From Spirochaeta sp. (GTDB lineage Bacteria > Spirochaetota > Spirochaetia > DSM-27196 > Alkalispirochaetaceae), in contig SKHA01000042.1 in assembly GCA_007117185.1 (NCBI GenBank), forward strand, positions 1 to 19,981: a DNA stretch of 19,981 nucleotides. The letters are read 5' to 3'. Each line of letters begins with the position of its first letter. Position 1 is the first letter of the stretch. The notes below the pieces were generated by a model, which was not told the origin of the DNA, did not search any database, and saw only the letters and a program-made list of their open reading frames with translations. Positions 14,899 to 19,981 of the stretch are shown here, piece after piece. A program made the position numbers and the translations under genes.

Positions 14899-15648
14899 CT
14901 ACCGGCGCATGAGGTAGAAGGCGTAACTGTACTGGTCGCCGTACCGCCGGTGGACGTCGATCTCGTTCTGGAGGGTAGCGATCACCTCTCGGGCAACCTC
15001 GTCCCGGGGGTAGGCGGCGCTCATGCGATCCAGGTTGGCCTGAATGGCGCTGTAGTAGCCCTCCCAGTCCGACCTCGGCAACACAAAATGCTCTACCGCT
15101 GTATAGCCGGCCTCACCAATCTGCCGGAGTTGCGCGCCAATAGAGGCGATCTGGGGGTACTCGGCCTGCCAGAACGCCACCGCCTCCGGCGCAGGGCTAC
15201 CAGTGAGCCAGCACACCTCGCTGCACGCCAGGGTGCCCCCGGGGGCGAGCAACCGCTGCCACTCACCAATACCACGTTCAAACCCGATGACGTAGATCGC
15301 CCCCTCAGACCAGATCAGATCGAAGGACCGGTCCGGAAAATCCATCTCGTCCATAGATGCACACACCGTGTTGAGGCGCTGCCCCACCCCCTGTTGCGCC
15401 GCAGCTTCCTGAAGGGTGTCCAGAAAGGGCTGGTGGTTGTCCACCCCGGTGATCGTTGCCCGGGGGTACAGCTGCGCCAACTGCAGCGTCTGAACCCCGT
15501 TGCCGCACCCCACGTCGAGGATGCGCAGCGCCTCATCCTGCCGCCCTGCCCGCTCCGCCGCCTGCCGGGTAGACTCCTCGCTGCCGGGGCCCAGGCGCCC
15601 CATCCCCGCGAACGCTTCAAAGAAGTACGCTTCTGCTGTCTTGCTCAT
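14899..15648 (-). CDS. class I SAM-dependent methyltransferase
   Basis: The 249-aa product is a cytosolic S-adenosylmethionine-dependent methyltransferase of the Methyltransf_11/25 type. Motif I is LRILDVGCGNGVQTLQLAQL at about 43-62, strand 2 ends in ITGVDNHQPFLD, motif II/III is CASMDEMDFPDRSFDLIWSEGAIYVIGF, and post-III is LLAPGGTLACSEVCWL. The C-terminal half, with HFVLPRSDWEGYYSAIQ, is a substrate-binding extension; the acceptor is unknown. I chose the ATG at 15646-15648: GGAGGA lies at the right distance upstream and the ATG overlaps the lipoprotein stop codon as TGATG, indicating translational coupling. A tandem ATG is directly upstream. It is the last gene of the membrane protein, YbjQ, lipoprotein, methyltransferase cluster. 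Confidence 0.92.
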   Translation of the reverse strand: MSKTAEAYFFEAFAGMGRLGPGSEESTRQAAERAGRQDEALRILDVGCGNGVQTLQLAQLYPRATITGVDNHQPFLDTLQEAAAQQGVGQRLNTVCASMDEMDFPDRSFDLIWSEGAIYVIGFERGIGEWQRLLAPGGTLACSEVCWLTGSPAPEAVAFWQAEYPQIASIGAQLRQIGEAGYTAVEHFVLPRSDWEGYYSAIQANLDRMSAAYPRDEVAREVIATLQNEIDVHRRYGDQYSYAFYLMRR

Positions 15649-16910
15649 CATTCCTCCCACGCCGGCCGTGTCTGCCACCCATCAAGCTGCTCAATTCGTG
15701 CTCTGGAGCGGCTGGACCTGGCCCTTCCGTTTTCAAGGAACAGCAGTTCCCCCTGGCGGTTCACCGGCCCCGACGGATGAGGCAGCAACCGCCCTCCGGT
15801 TGCCCCGATGAGCTCCGCAGAAACGGCGCCCCATGACTCCCGTTGCGGCGGGGGCTGCGTCTGCGGCTCCGCAACCGGAACCGGGAAGCCTACCGCCACC
15901 GAAGCAACGTTCCTCTCCTCACCCTCAGGCGCGAATGCAGCCACAATCGCCACCCGCTCCGCCGGAGCATCCTCCGTACCGACCACGCCGCTGGTTTCCA
16001 GCAGGGTGAGCCAGGTGATAATCCCGGACTCATAGTCCGGCAGCAGGTCATCAAAGGGGCCGTGACCGCCCAGCCCCAGATAGATCGGAAAAACCTCACC
16101 GGAGTCCGGCTCCTCCGGTGGTGTCACGGTACCACCAGAATCGATCCAGGAAGAGGGAGCATCCTCGCTCATTCGCACCGCCGATATGGCATTGCCGGTG
16201 GCGGCGTCGAAAAGGGTTATCACGTGGTTGAAGTACTGCGGGCCCAACGCGCCCCGCTCTGCGTCCGGGTAGTAGCCCACAGTTGTCAGGATTGCTGCCC
16301 TCTCACCAGACCGGGTGGGAAGCATGTCCAGGGTTGCCACCAGCGGCCAGAAGTCCTCGTATTCCAGTTGGGGGTGGCGGCCGCTCTCCAAAAGTGGTGT
16401 GATCATCTGCCTCGGCAATGACAGGACCCGCCGGGCGGTACTGACCGTCCCGGCCTGGATATCCCACACCGACGGAAAGAATCCTGAGCCGATAAAGACG
16501 CGGTACCCCGCCCCACCCCGGTTAAGCAGATACACATTGCGACCCAGCACCTCACCGGCGAGCCCCGGGGAAAAGCTGACCCCCGGCCCGGTGGTATCCC
16601 GATACTGAAGCACCAGATCCTCCCGCCGCAACGCCTCGGGGGTACGGAACGCGCCGTCGCGCCAGCCTTCCAGTTGGTCTCCCCTCAGGAGGTAGCCGTC
16701 TATCCAGGAAGAAGAAATACCATCGGTGTCAAACCAGGGAGCTGCAGGGTCGCGGGTCTCGAAGCGCCAGACCAGCAGCAGCACCGCTGTCCCATCCTGA
16801 TCCCATACCGCCCGGGCAAACCGCTGATACTCCTCTTCCCTCTGAAAGAGCGCGCAACCGGCGATCAGGATCAGCAACACCACCGTGGAAACCAACACGC
16901 GAACACGCAT
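15648..16910 (-). CDS. large uncharacterised lipoprotein
   Basis: The 420-aa product starts MRVRVLVSTVVLLILIAGC, a short positively charged end, a hydrophobic core and a lipobox LIAGC with Cys19 as the lipidated residue, so it is an exported lipoprotein. I recognise no named domain in the mature part. It contains repeated beta-strand-like stretches (TAVLLLVWRFETRDP, NVYLLNRGGAGYRVFIGSG, AAILTTVGYYPD, VAIVAAFAPEGEE), a Pro/Glu linker near TPPEEPDSGE, and a late Pro/Gln run PQTQPPPQRE. The segment following GSGFFPSVWDI and the LGLGGHGPFDDLLPDYESG block look structured. The start at 16910 is chosen for the signal peptide; the frame also extends to a TTG at 16946, which would add 12 residues. No clear ribosome binding site is visible. 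It follows the YbjQ gene by 72 bases and is coupled to the methyltransferase gene. Confidence 0.85.
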   Translation of the reverse strand: MRVRVLVSTVVLLILIAGCALFQREEEYQRFARAVWDQDGTAVLLLVWRFETRDPAAPWFDTDGISSSWIDGYLLRGDQLEGWRDGAFRTPEALRREDLVLQYRDTTGPGVSFSPGLAGEVLGRNVYLLNRGGAGYRVFIGSGFFPSVWDIQAGTVSTARRVLSLPRQMITPLLESGRHPQLEYEDFWPLVATLDMLPTRSGERAAILTTVGYYPDAERGALGPQYFNHVITLFDAATGNAISAVRMSEDAPSSWIDSGGTVTPPEEPDSGEVFPIYLGLGGHGPFDDLLPDYESGIITWLTLLETSGVVGTEDAPAERVAIVAAFAPEGEERNVASVAVGFPVPVAEPQTQPPPQRESWGAVSAELIGATGGRLLPHPSGPVNRQGELLFLENGRARSSRSRARIEQLDGWQTRPAWEE

Positions 16911-16982
16911 GAGCGGCAGAATACGGTTCCCTGCGACCCGGAGCAAGTACCCCGGCCGAGCAGATCTCCCAAGCGGCGCGAA

Positions 16983-17294
16983 TCAACTGAACTTCACCGC
17001 CGTACCATACACCATCACCTCGGCGGCACCCTGCAGAATGTTGGAGGTAGCGTAGCGCACGTTGATCACCGCGTCCGCACCAAGCTCCTCCGCCTCGGCC
17101 ACCATCCGCTTGGTGGCGATCGCCCGGGCCTCGTTCATCATGTCCGCGTAGCCCCGAAGCTCACCACCCACGATCGTTTTCAGCCCTGCCATAATGTCCC
17201 GGCCGATGTGCTTCGACTGGATCATCGTCCCCTTTACCAGAGCGATGGTTTCCACGGTACGGTCGCTCACAAAATCAGTATTTACGATAATCAT
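16983..17294 (-). CDS. YbjQ-family (UPF0145) protein
   Basis: The 103-aa product matches the YbjQ/UPF0145 family over its full length: MIIVNTDFVSDRTVETIALVKG at the start, SKHIGRDIMAGLKTIVGGELRGY in the middle, and ADAVINVRYATSNILQGAAEVMVYGTAVKF at the end. Members form ring-like oligomers and are often labelled 'heavy-metal-binding', but their cellular role is not established. The ATG at 17292-17294 is placed by GGAGG six bases upstream. The start lies inside the 3' end of the small membrane protein gene (20-base overlap), so the two are translated from one message. The lipoprotein gene follows. Confidence 0.93.
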   Translation of the reverse strand: MIIVNTDFVSDRTVETIALVKGTMIQSKHIGRDIMAGLKTIVGGELRGYADMMNEARAIATKRMVAEAEELGADAVINVRYATSNILQGAAEVMVYGTAVKFS

Positions 17295-17505
17295 CGGGAT
17301 CCTCCTCTTCAATCTCCTGCAGACGTTGTCGGACCACATACACCAGCGCCCCCAGCGCCACCACTGTCCCCGCCAGAATGATCCAGCGCAGTGCCGCCCC
17401 TCCGGGTACAAACGTGAGGACCGCGTAGTAAAGCGCTCCGGTGGCTGCCACCGCCAGCCCCACCAGGGCGCCGATGATCACCGGGGTATATGCCTTGTCC
17501 GCCAT
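17275..17505 (-). CDS. small two-helix membrane protein
   Basis: This 76-aa protein has two predicted transmembrane helices, about residues 8-30 and 40-58, joined by a short VPGGAALR loop, and an acidic cytoplasmic or periplasmic tail EIEEEDPDDY. I do not recognise a family. The ATG at 17503-17505 is preferred over a TTG two codons upstream, because a perfect TATAAT box ends six bases before it and there is no ribosome binding site, consistent with a leaderless message. It is the first gene of the cluster with ybjQ, whose start codon it overlaps, so it may be a membrane partner of that protein (inference). Confidence 0.8.
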   Translation of the reverse strand: MADKAYTPVIIGALVGLAVAATGALYYAVLTFVPGGAALRWIILAGTVVALGALVYVVRQRLQEIEEEDPDDYRKY

Positions 17506-17511
17506 CGTCAA

Positions 17512-17517
17512 ATTATA
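17512..17517 (-). promoter_or_regulatory. consensus -10 box, leaderless, for the small membrane protein cluster
   Basis: TATAAT on the minus strand is followed by TTGACG and then the ATG. With a start site about seven bases beyond the -10 box, the mRNA would begin at the start codon. The -35 region 17-18 bases upstream does not resemble TTGACA. Confidence 0.55.
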
Positions 17518-17783
17518 GGATGAAAACGATGTGAAGTTCTACAATCGCCGGGGCGCGTCCGCCGCCGATCCGCCGTTCCACGCCGTCCCGGCGCCGGACC
17601 GTGCTCTCCGCTGCAATCGTGCCCGGCGCCTGGTGGGGGCCGCGCTCCCGGCTCACTGCCGATCGCCGGCGCGCCCCCCGCGCCCGGGCAAGGATTTCCG
17701 CTGCGATCACTCGCGCGTACATAGCTGAGCGAACAGGCGGTGCGAATAGTGCTCGAAGACGTTCTCGCTGTCCCAGGGGCTCG
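17518..17783. other. GC-rich stretch with no recognisable gene
   Basis: This 266-base gap between the small membrane protein promoter and the toxin gene is strongly GC-rich in its central part. Open frames cross it on both strands (a 65-codon plus-strand frame with a GTG start at 17531, and a minus-strand frame over 17513-17824), but their translations are Arg/Ala/Pro-rich, match no family I know and lack ribosome binding sites. A CCGGCGCCGG palindrome lies in it. It could be gene debris, an untranslated leader or a non-coding RNA; I see no decisive sign of any of these. Confidence 0.5.
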
Positions 17784-18185
17784 TTACCCCCAGTTCTGTA
17801 CCGCCAGCCCTTCGATTCCGGCAAAATCCCGGGTATTGAGCGTCACCAGCGTCAGTGAGTGGGTGATTGCCGTGGCAGCGATGCAAAGATCGATCACCGG
17901 CCGTGTGGTGCCGGTATGTACCGCGTGGCCTTGTATCCGGGCGTAGACCGCCGCCTCTGCGGAGGTAAAGGGAATTACCGATACACGGTCCTTGAGAACC
18001 GCGCGGTAGAGGTCACGAAGCCGATCACTCATCGCCAACTCAAGTCCCTGCAGCACTTCCAGTTCACAAAACACCGAGACAACGCACGCGCCGTCACCAG
18101 CCTCCTTCCACCGGTGGATAACCGATGGGTTCGGCTGGCGTTTCAAGGGCTGGCTGTAGATCGACGTATCCAGAAGATACCGCAT
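17784..18185 (-). CDS. vapC: PIN-domain toxin, VapC family
   Basis: VapC toxins are PIN-fold ribonucleases that cleave tRNA or rRNA when released from their antitoxin. The 133-aa product has the full set of acidic residues: Asp6 in YLLDTSIY, Glu41 in CELEVLQG, Asp99 in PVIDLCIAATAI, and Asp120 in NTRDFAGIEGL. Length is typical of the family. GGAG lies six bases before the ATG at 18183-18185. The antitoxin gene ends three bases upstream, the standard antitoxin-first order. The start VIDLCIAA, together with LVTLNTRDF, is typical of FitB/VapC-like members. RNA target is unknown. Confidence 0.93.
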   Translation of the reverse strand: MRYLLDTSIYSQPLKRQPNPSVIHRWKEAGDGACVVSVFCELEVLQGLELAMSDRLRDLYRAVLKDRVSVIPFTSAEAAVYARIQGHAVHTGTTRPVIDLCIAATAITHSLTLVTLNTRDFAGIEGLAVQNWG

Positions 18186-18188
18186 AGG

Positions 18189-18464
18189 TTACTCCGACTC
18201 ATCCGTATCAAACGGGCCATACACCGGTTCCGGTTCACGGTGGAGCGCTGGGAACTCAGGACGATCATCCAGACCAAACTCCGAATCAAAACGCTCCCGG
18301 GCCTCCCAGACGGCAGAACCGGTATCCCTGGATTCCTCCAGCGGCACGATCCGCACAAACGGCTTGCCGCGTCTGGTCACCAGAATACTCTCACCGGTTC
18401 GATGAACCACCTCACACAGCTCCGAAAGCTTCGTTTTGGCTTCAAAGATGCCCACGTCTTTCAT
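18189..18464 (-). CDS. Phd/YefM-family antitoxin
   Basis: The 91-aa product has an N-terminal Phd/YefM DNA-binding and dimerisation domain: VGIFEAKTKLSELCEVVHRTG at about 4-24, then ESILVTRRGKPFVRIVPLEE. The rest, with WEARERFDSEFGLDD and an acidic end, is the extended toxin-neutralising tail. Such antitoxins repress their own operon through palindromes near the promoter. No ribosome binding site precedes the ATG; weak -35 (TTGTCT) and -10 (TAGCTT) boxes 17 bases apart lie directly upstream, with the -10 ending six bases before the ATG. A perfect inverted repeat overlaps the -35. Confidence 0.92.
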   Translation of the reverse strand: MKDVGIFEAKTKLSELCEVVHRTGESILVTRRGKPFVRIVPLEESRDTGSAVWEARERFDSEFGLDDRPEFPALHREPEPVYGPFDTDESE

Positions 18465-18489
18465 GATAAAAAGCTACCACGAATTTCCA

Positions 18490-18505
18490 GACCAGACAAC
18501 TGGTC
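18490..18505. promoter_or_regulatory. inverted repeat, candidate operator of the toxin-antitoxin operon
   Basis: GACCAG-ACAA-CTGGTC is a perfect 6-bp inverted repeat with a four-base spacer. It covers the antitoxin promoter's candidate -35 (TTGTCT on the minus strand, 18494-18499), whose 17-base spacer leads to TAGCTT (18471-18476). This placement fits repression by the Phd-type antitoxin. The same gap contains the start region of the divergent hydrolase gene. Confidence 0.5.
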
Positions 18506-18567
18506 GGTTCATCGAAATGATATCCATTACGCTGCCCCTTCCCACCCTGCCTACCTCGGATTCGTCG

Positions 18568-18573
18568 TATACT
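18568..18573 (+). promoter_or_regulatory. candidate -10 box, leaderless, for the metallo-hydrolase
   Basis: TATACT (5/6) is followed by GTACCC and then ATG at 18580. No Shine-Dalgarno sequence precedes the start and no good -35 is found at 16-18 bases. Confidence 0.45.
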
Positions 18574-18579
18574 GTACCC

Positions 18580-19458
18580 ATGAAACACACCATCACCTCC
18601 CTTGCGGTGACCGTTCTGGCGGAGGACACGGTCGGGTTTGACACCCCGTTTCTCGGGCAGCACGGGATCTCCCTGCTGATTGACGCGTCCGTCGGGTCCA
18701 ATCGGACCCGCATCCTCATGGACGTGGGACAGCATACCGACGCGCTGCTGCACAACATGGCGCTGCTGGAGGTTGCCCCCGCTTCGATTGACGTTATCGT
18801 CCTGACTCACTGCCACTACGATCACACCCGGGGGGTGGCGCGGATGATCCGCGAGATTGGCCGTTCGGGGCTACCGGTGGTGGCGCATCCAGAGATCTTC
18901 CGGCCCAACTTCGAGCTGACGCCGCAGCGCAAGGACATCGGGGTGGCCCGGGAGGACGGGGCCGAGGCGATCCGCGCCGCCGGGGCGCAGCTGAAGCTGG
19001 TGCGTACCCCCCACAGCCTGGCTCCCGGTGTGGTAACCAGTGGCGAAGTGGCCCGGACCACCCCCTATGAGGGGGAGAACGCCGGGTTGTTCACCCAGCG
19101 CGATGGCCAGACGGTGCCGGACCCCATGATGGACGACCTGAGCATCTACGCGGCGGTGGAAGGGTGCGGGGTAGTCGTACTCACCGGGTGCAGCCACGCA
19201 GGAATCGTGAACATCGTCCGCGGGGCCCGGGAGGTCACCGGGATGGACCAGGTGGCGGCGGTGGTGGGGGGGCTGCACCTCATCGTAGCGGGGGAACAGA
19301 CCATCGCCCGGAGTGTGGCGGGCCTTCAGGAGGAGGGAGTCGAGCAGGTCTGCGCCGGTCATTGCACCGGATTTGCCGCGCAGGTTGCCCTGCAGGGGGC
19401 ATTTGGTAAGCAGTTTGCGCCGCTGCGGACGGGGCAGGTGCTGGCGTGGCCCGGATGA
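18580..19458 (+). CDS. metallo-beta-lactamase-fold hydrolase (dihydropterin phosphate synthase-like group)
   Basis: The 292-aa product is a metallo-beta-lactamase-fold enzyme. The metal-binding motif is VLTHCHYDHTRG (His-x-His-x-Asp-His), followed by VVAHPEIF, VVLTGCSHAGIVNIV and VVGGLHLI, which supply further metal ligands. The GISLLID opening and the TGCSHAG/GGLHL pair match the group annotated as 7,8-dihydropterin-6-yl-methyl-4-(ribofuranosyl)aminobenzene 5'-phosphate synthase and TM0207-like hydrolases; in most bacteria the real substrate is unknown. The frame is open to 18436, but that extension runs antisense through the antitoxin start. I chose the ATG at 18580, which begins the beta-strand fold and follows a TATACT box by six bases. 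It is divergent from the toxin-antitoxin operon. Confidence 0.9.
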   Translation: MKHTITSLAVTVLAEDTVGFDTPFLGQHGISLLIDASVGSNRTRILMDVGQHTDALLHNMALLEVAPASIDVIVLTHCHYDHTRGVARMIREIGRSGLPVVAHPEIFRPNFELTPQRKDIGVAREDGAEAIRAAGAQLKLVRTPHSLAPGVVTSGEVARTTPYEGENAGLFTQRDGQTVPDPMMDDLSIYAAVEGCGVVVLTGCSHAGIVNIVRGAREVTGMDQVAAVVGGLHLIVAGEQTIARSVAGLQEEGVEQVCAGHCTGFAAQVALQGAFGKQFAPLRTGQVLAWPG

Positions 19459-19537
19459 TCCGTTGCGGATGATAGTGGGCTGGAAATGAGTGCGTGATGT
19501 GGCATACTCCGCGGTAACAAGGAGGCGATGAAGTACA

Positions 19538-19927
19538 ATGAAAAGAATCGATGTAAAGCCCAAACGGGACGACATGCTGGTGGGCACTCTGGAAACAAAA
19601 AGTCCGCTCTTTCAGGCATTCCCGGTGGGGTCCATTGTGGTACTCAAACCGACGGGAGCCAACGCGCGGTCGGATATGCAGCTTGGCACCCTGCGGAAGG
19701 AATGGGCAGGCCACGAAGGAGTTTCTCCGGAGACGTACAAGGGAAAGCCGACGGAAACGCTGGCGGTAGAGGCCAACCCCCTGGGCAATATCGGCACCCT
19801 CCGGGACACCATGGCGAAAGCTCTCGGCCTTCCCCCTGCCGCTCTGGAACTGCGCATGCCCGACGGCACCCCCGCCAACCCCGCAGGGAAGGTGGCGCGG
19901 TTCCTGGACAGCTGGGGAGTGGATTGA
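19538..19927 (+). CDS. unrecognised 129-aa protein
   Basis: I do not recognise a family. The product is soluble and basic at the N terminus (MKRIDVKPKRDD), with a hydrophobic strand GSIVVLKPTGA, a mid-section EGVSPETYKGKP, and a C-terminal half that looks structured (NPLGNIGTLRDTMAKALGL, then LELRMPDGTPANPAGKVARF). Codon use matches its neighbours, with a strong G/C preference at third positions, so it is probably a real gene. AAGGAGG at 19519-19525 lies 12 bases before the ATG at 19538, a long spacing. Another ATG at 19528 in a different frame is only two bases after it and opens a 150-codon frame to the window end with an implausible composition. No partner gene is evident. Confidence 0.7.
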   Translation: MKRIDVKPKRDDMLVGTLETKSPLFQAFPVGSIVVLKPTGANARSDMQLGTLRKEWAGHEGVSPETYKGKPTETLAVEANPLGNIGTLRDTMAKALGLPPAALELRMPDGTPANPAGKVARFLDSWGVD

Positions 19928-19981
19928 CGAGCCGCACCATCTTCCGAGGCCACGAGATGGAATGCTGTAGTACCCCATGAC

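Noticed and set aside
19456..19470. Small hairpin ATCCG-TTG-CGGAT after the metallo-hydrolase as a terminator
   Set aside because: A five-base stem without a following T-tract is too weak to call.

Overview
The window is a gene-dense bacterial chromosomal segment with a high-GC coding bias and no rRNA, tRNA, CRISPR array, transposase or phage gene that I can see. The gene set fits a free-living spirochaete (Spirochaeta-like): a CheW gene beside a DegT-like gene and NAD kinase, two HisKA_2-type membrane histidine kinases with extracellular sensor domains, a spirochaete-style lipobox and a PEP carboxylase. I hold this taxonomic guess loosely, because it rests on gene content alone.

Layout. (1) 1-5546, all minus strand: a PocR-AraC regulator, a HAD-IIA phosphatase, a histidine kinase with a degenerate ATP-binding N box, a stand-alone receiver, CheW, a DegT/StrS-fold protein whose catalytic lysine is replaced by histidine, and the 5' part of NAD kinase, which runs off the left edge. 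(2) 5575-6963, plus: an FAD-dependent oxidoreductase divergent from the AraC gene by only 28 bp. The AraC start region carries three AGCCGTT repeats at an exact 21-bp period. (3) 6905-11699: a SulP anion transporter (minus) divergent from a small winged-helix regulator plus PEP carboxylase (plus). Bicarbonate uptake feeding PEP carboxylase is a reasonable hypothesis. (4) 11700-13618: a 160-bp segment bounded by near-perfect 25-bp inverted repeats, then a complete Cache-HAMP-HisKA_2 histidine kinase (minus). (5) 13686-14816, plus: a class V aminotransferase. (6) 14825-17505: a folded convergent intergenic sequence and a four-gene minus-strand cluster of small membrane protein, YbjQ-family protein, large lipoprotein and methyltransferase, with overlapping gene ends. 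(7) 17518-17783: a GC-rich stretch with no recognisable gene. (8) 17784-18464: a Phd/VapC-type toxin-antitoxin pair with a candidate operator. (9) 18580-19927, plus: a metallo-beta-lactamase-fold hydrolase and an unrecognised 129-aa protein.

A recurrent theme is promoter geometry. At several starts without a Shine-Dalgarno sequence, a -10-like hexamer ends exactly 6 or 7 bases before the start codon (8712, 13615, 17505, 18580, and weakly 18464). That predicts leaderless mRNAs. Genes inside operons and several others instead have clear ribosome binding sites, so both initiation modes appear to coexist. I found no single large undescribed system. The strongest leads are the lysine-less DegT protein in the cheW-nadK cluster, the 21-bp repeat array, the 160-bp inverted-repeat element, the degenerate kinase/receiver pair and the leaderless promoters.
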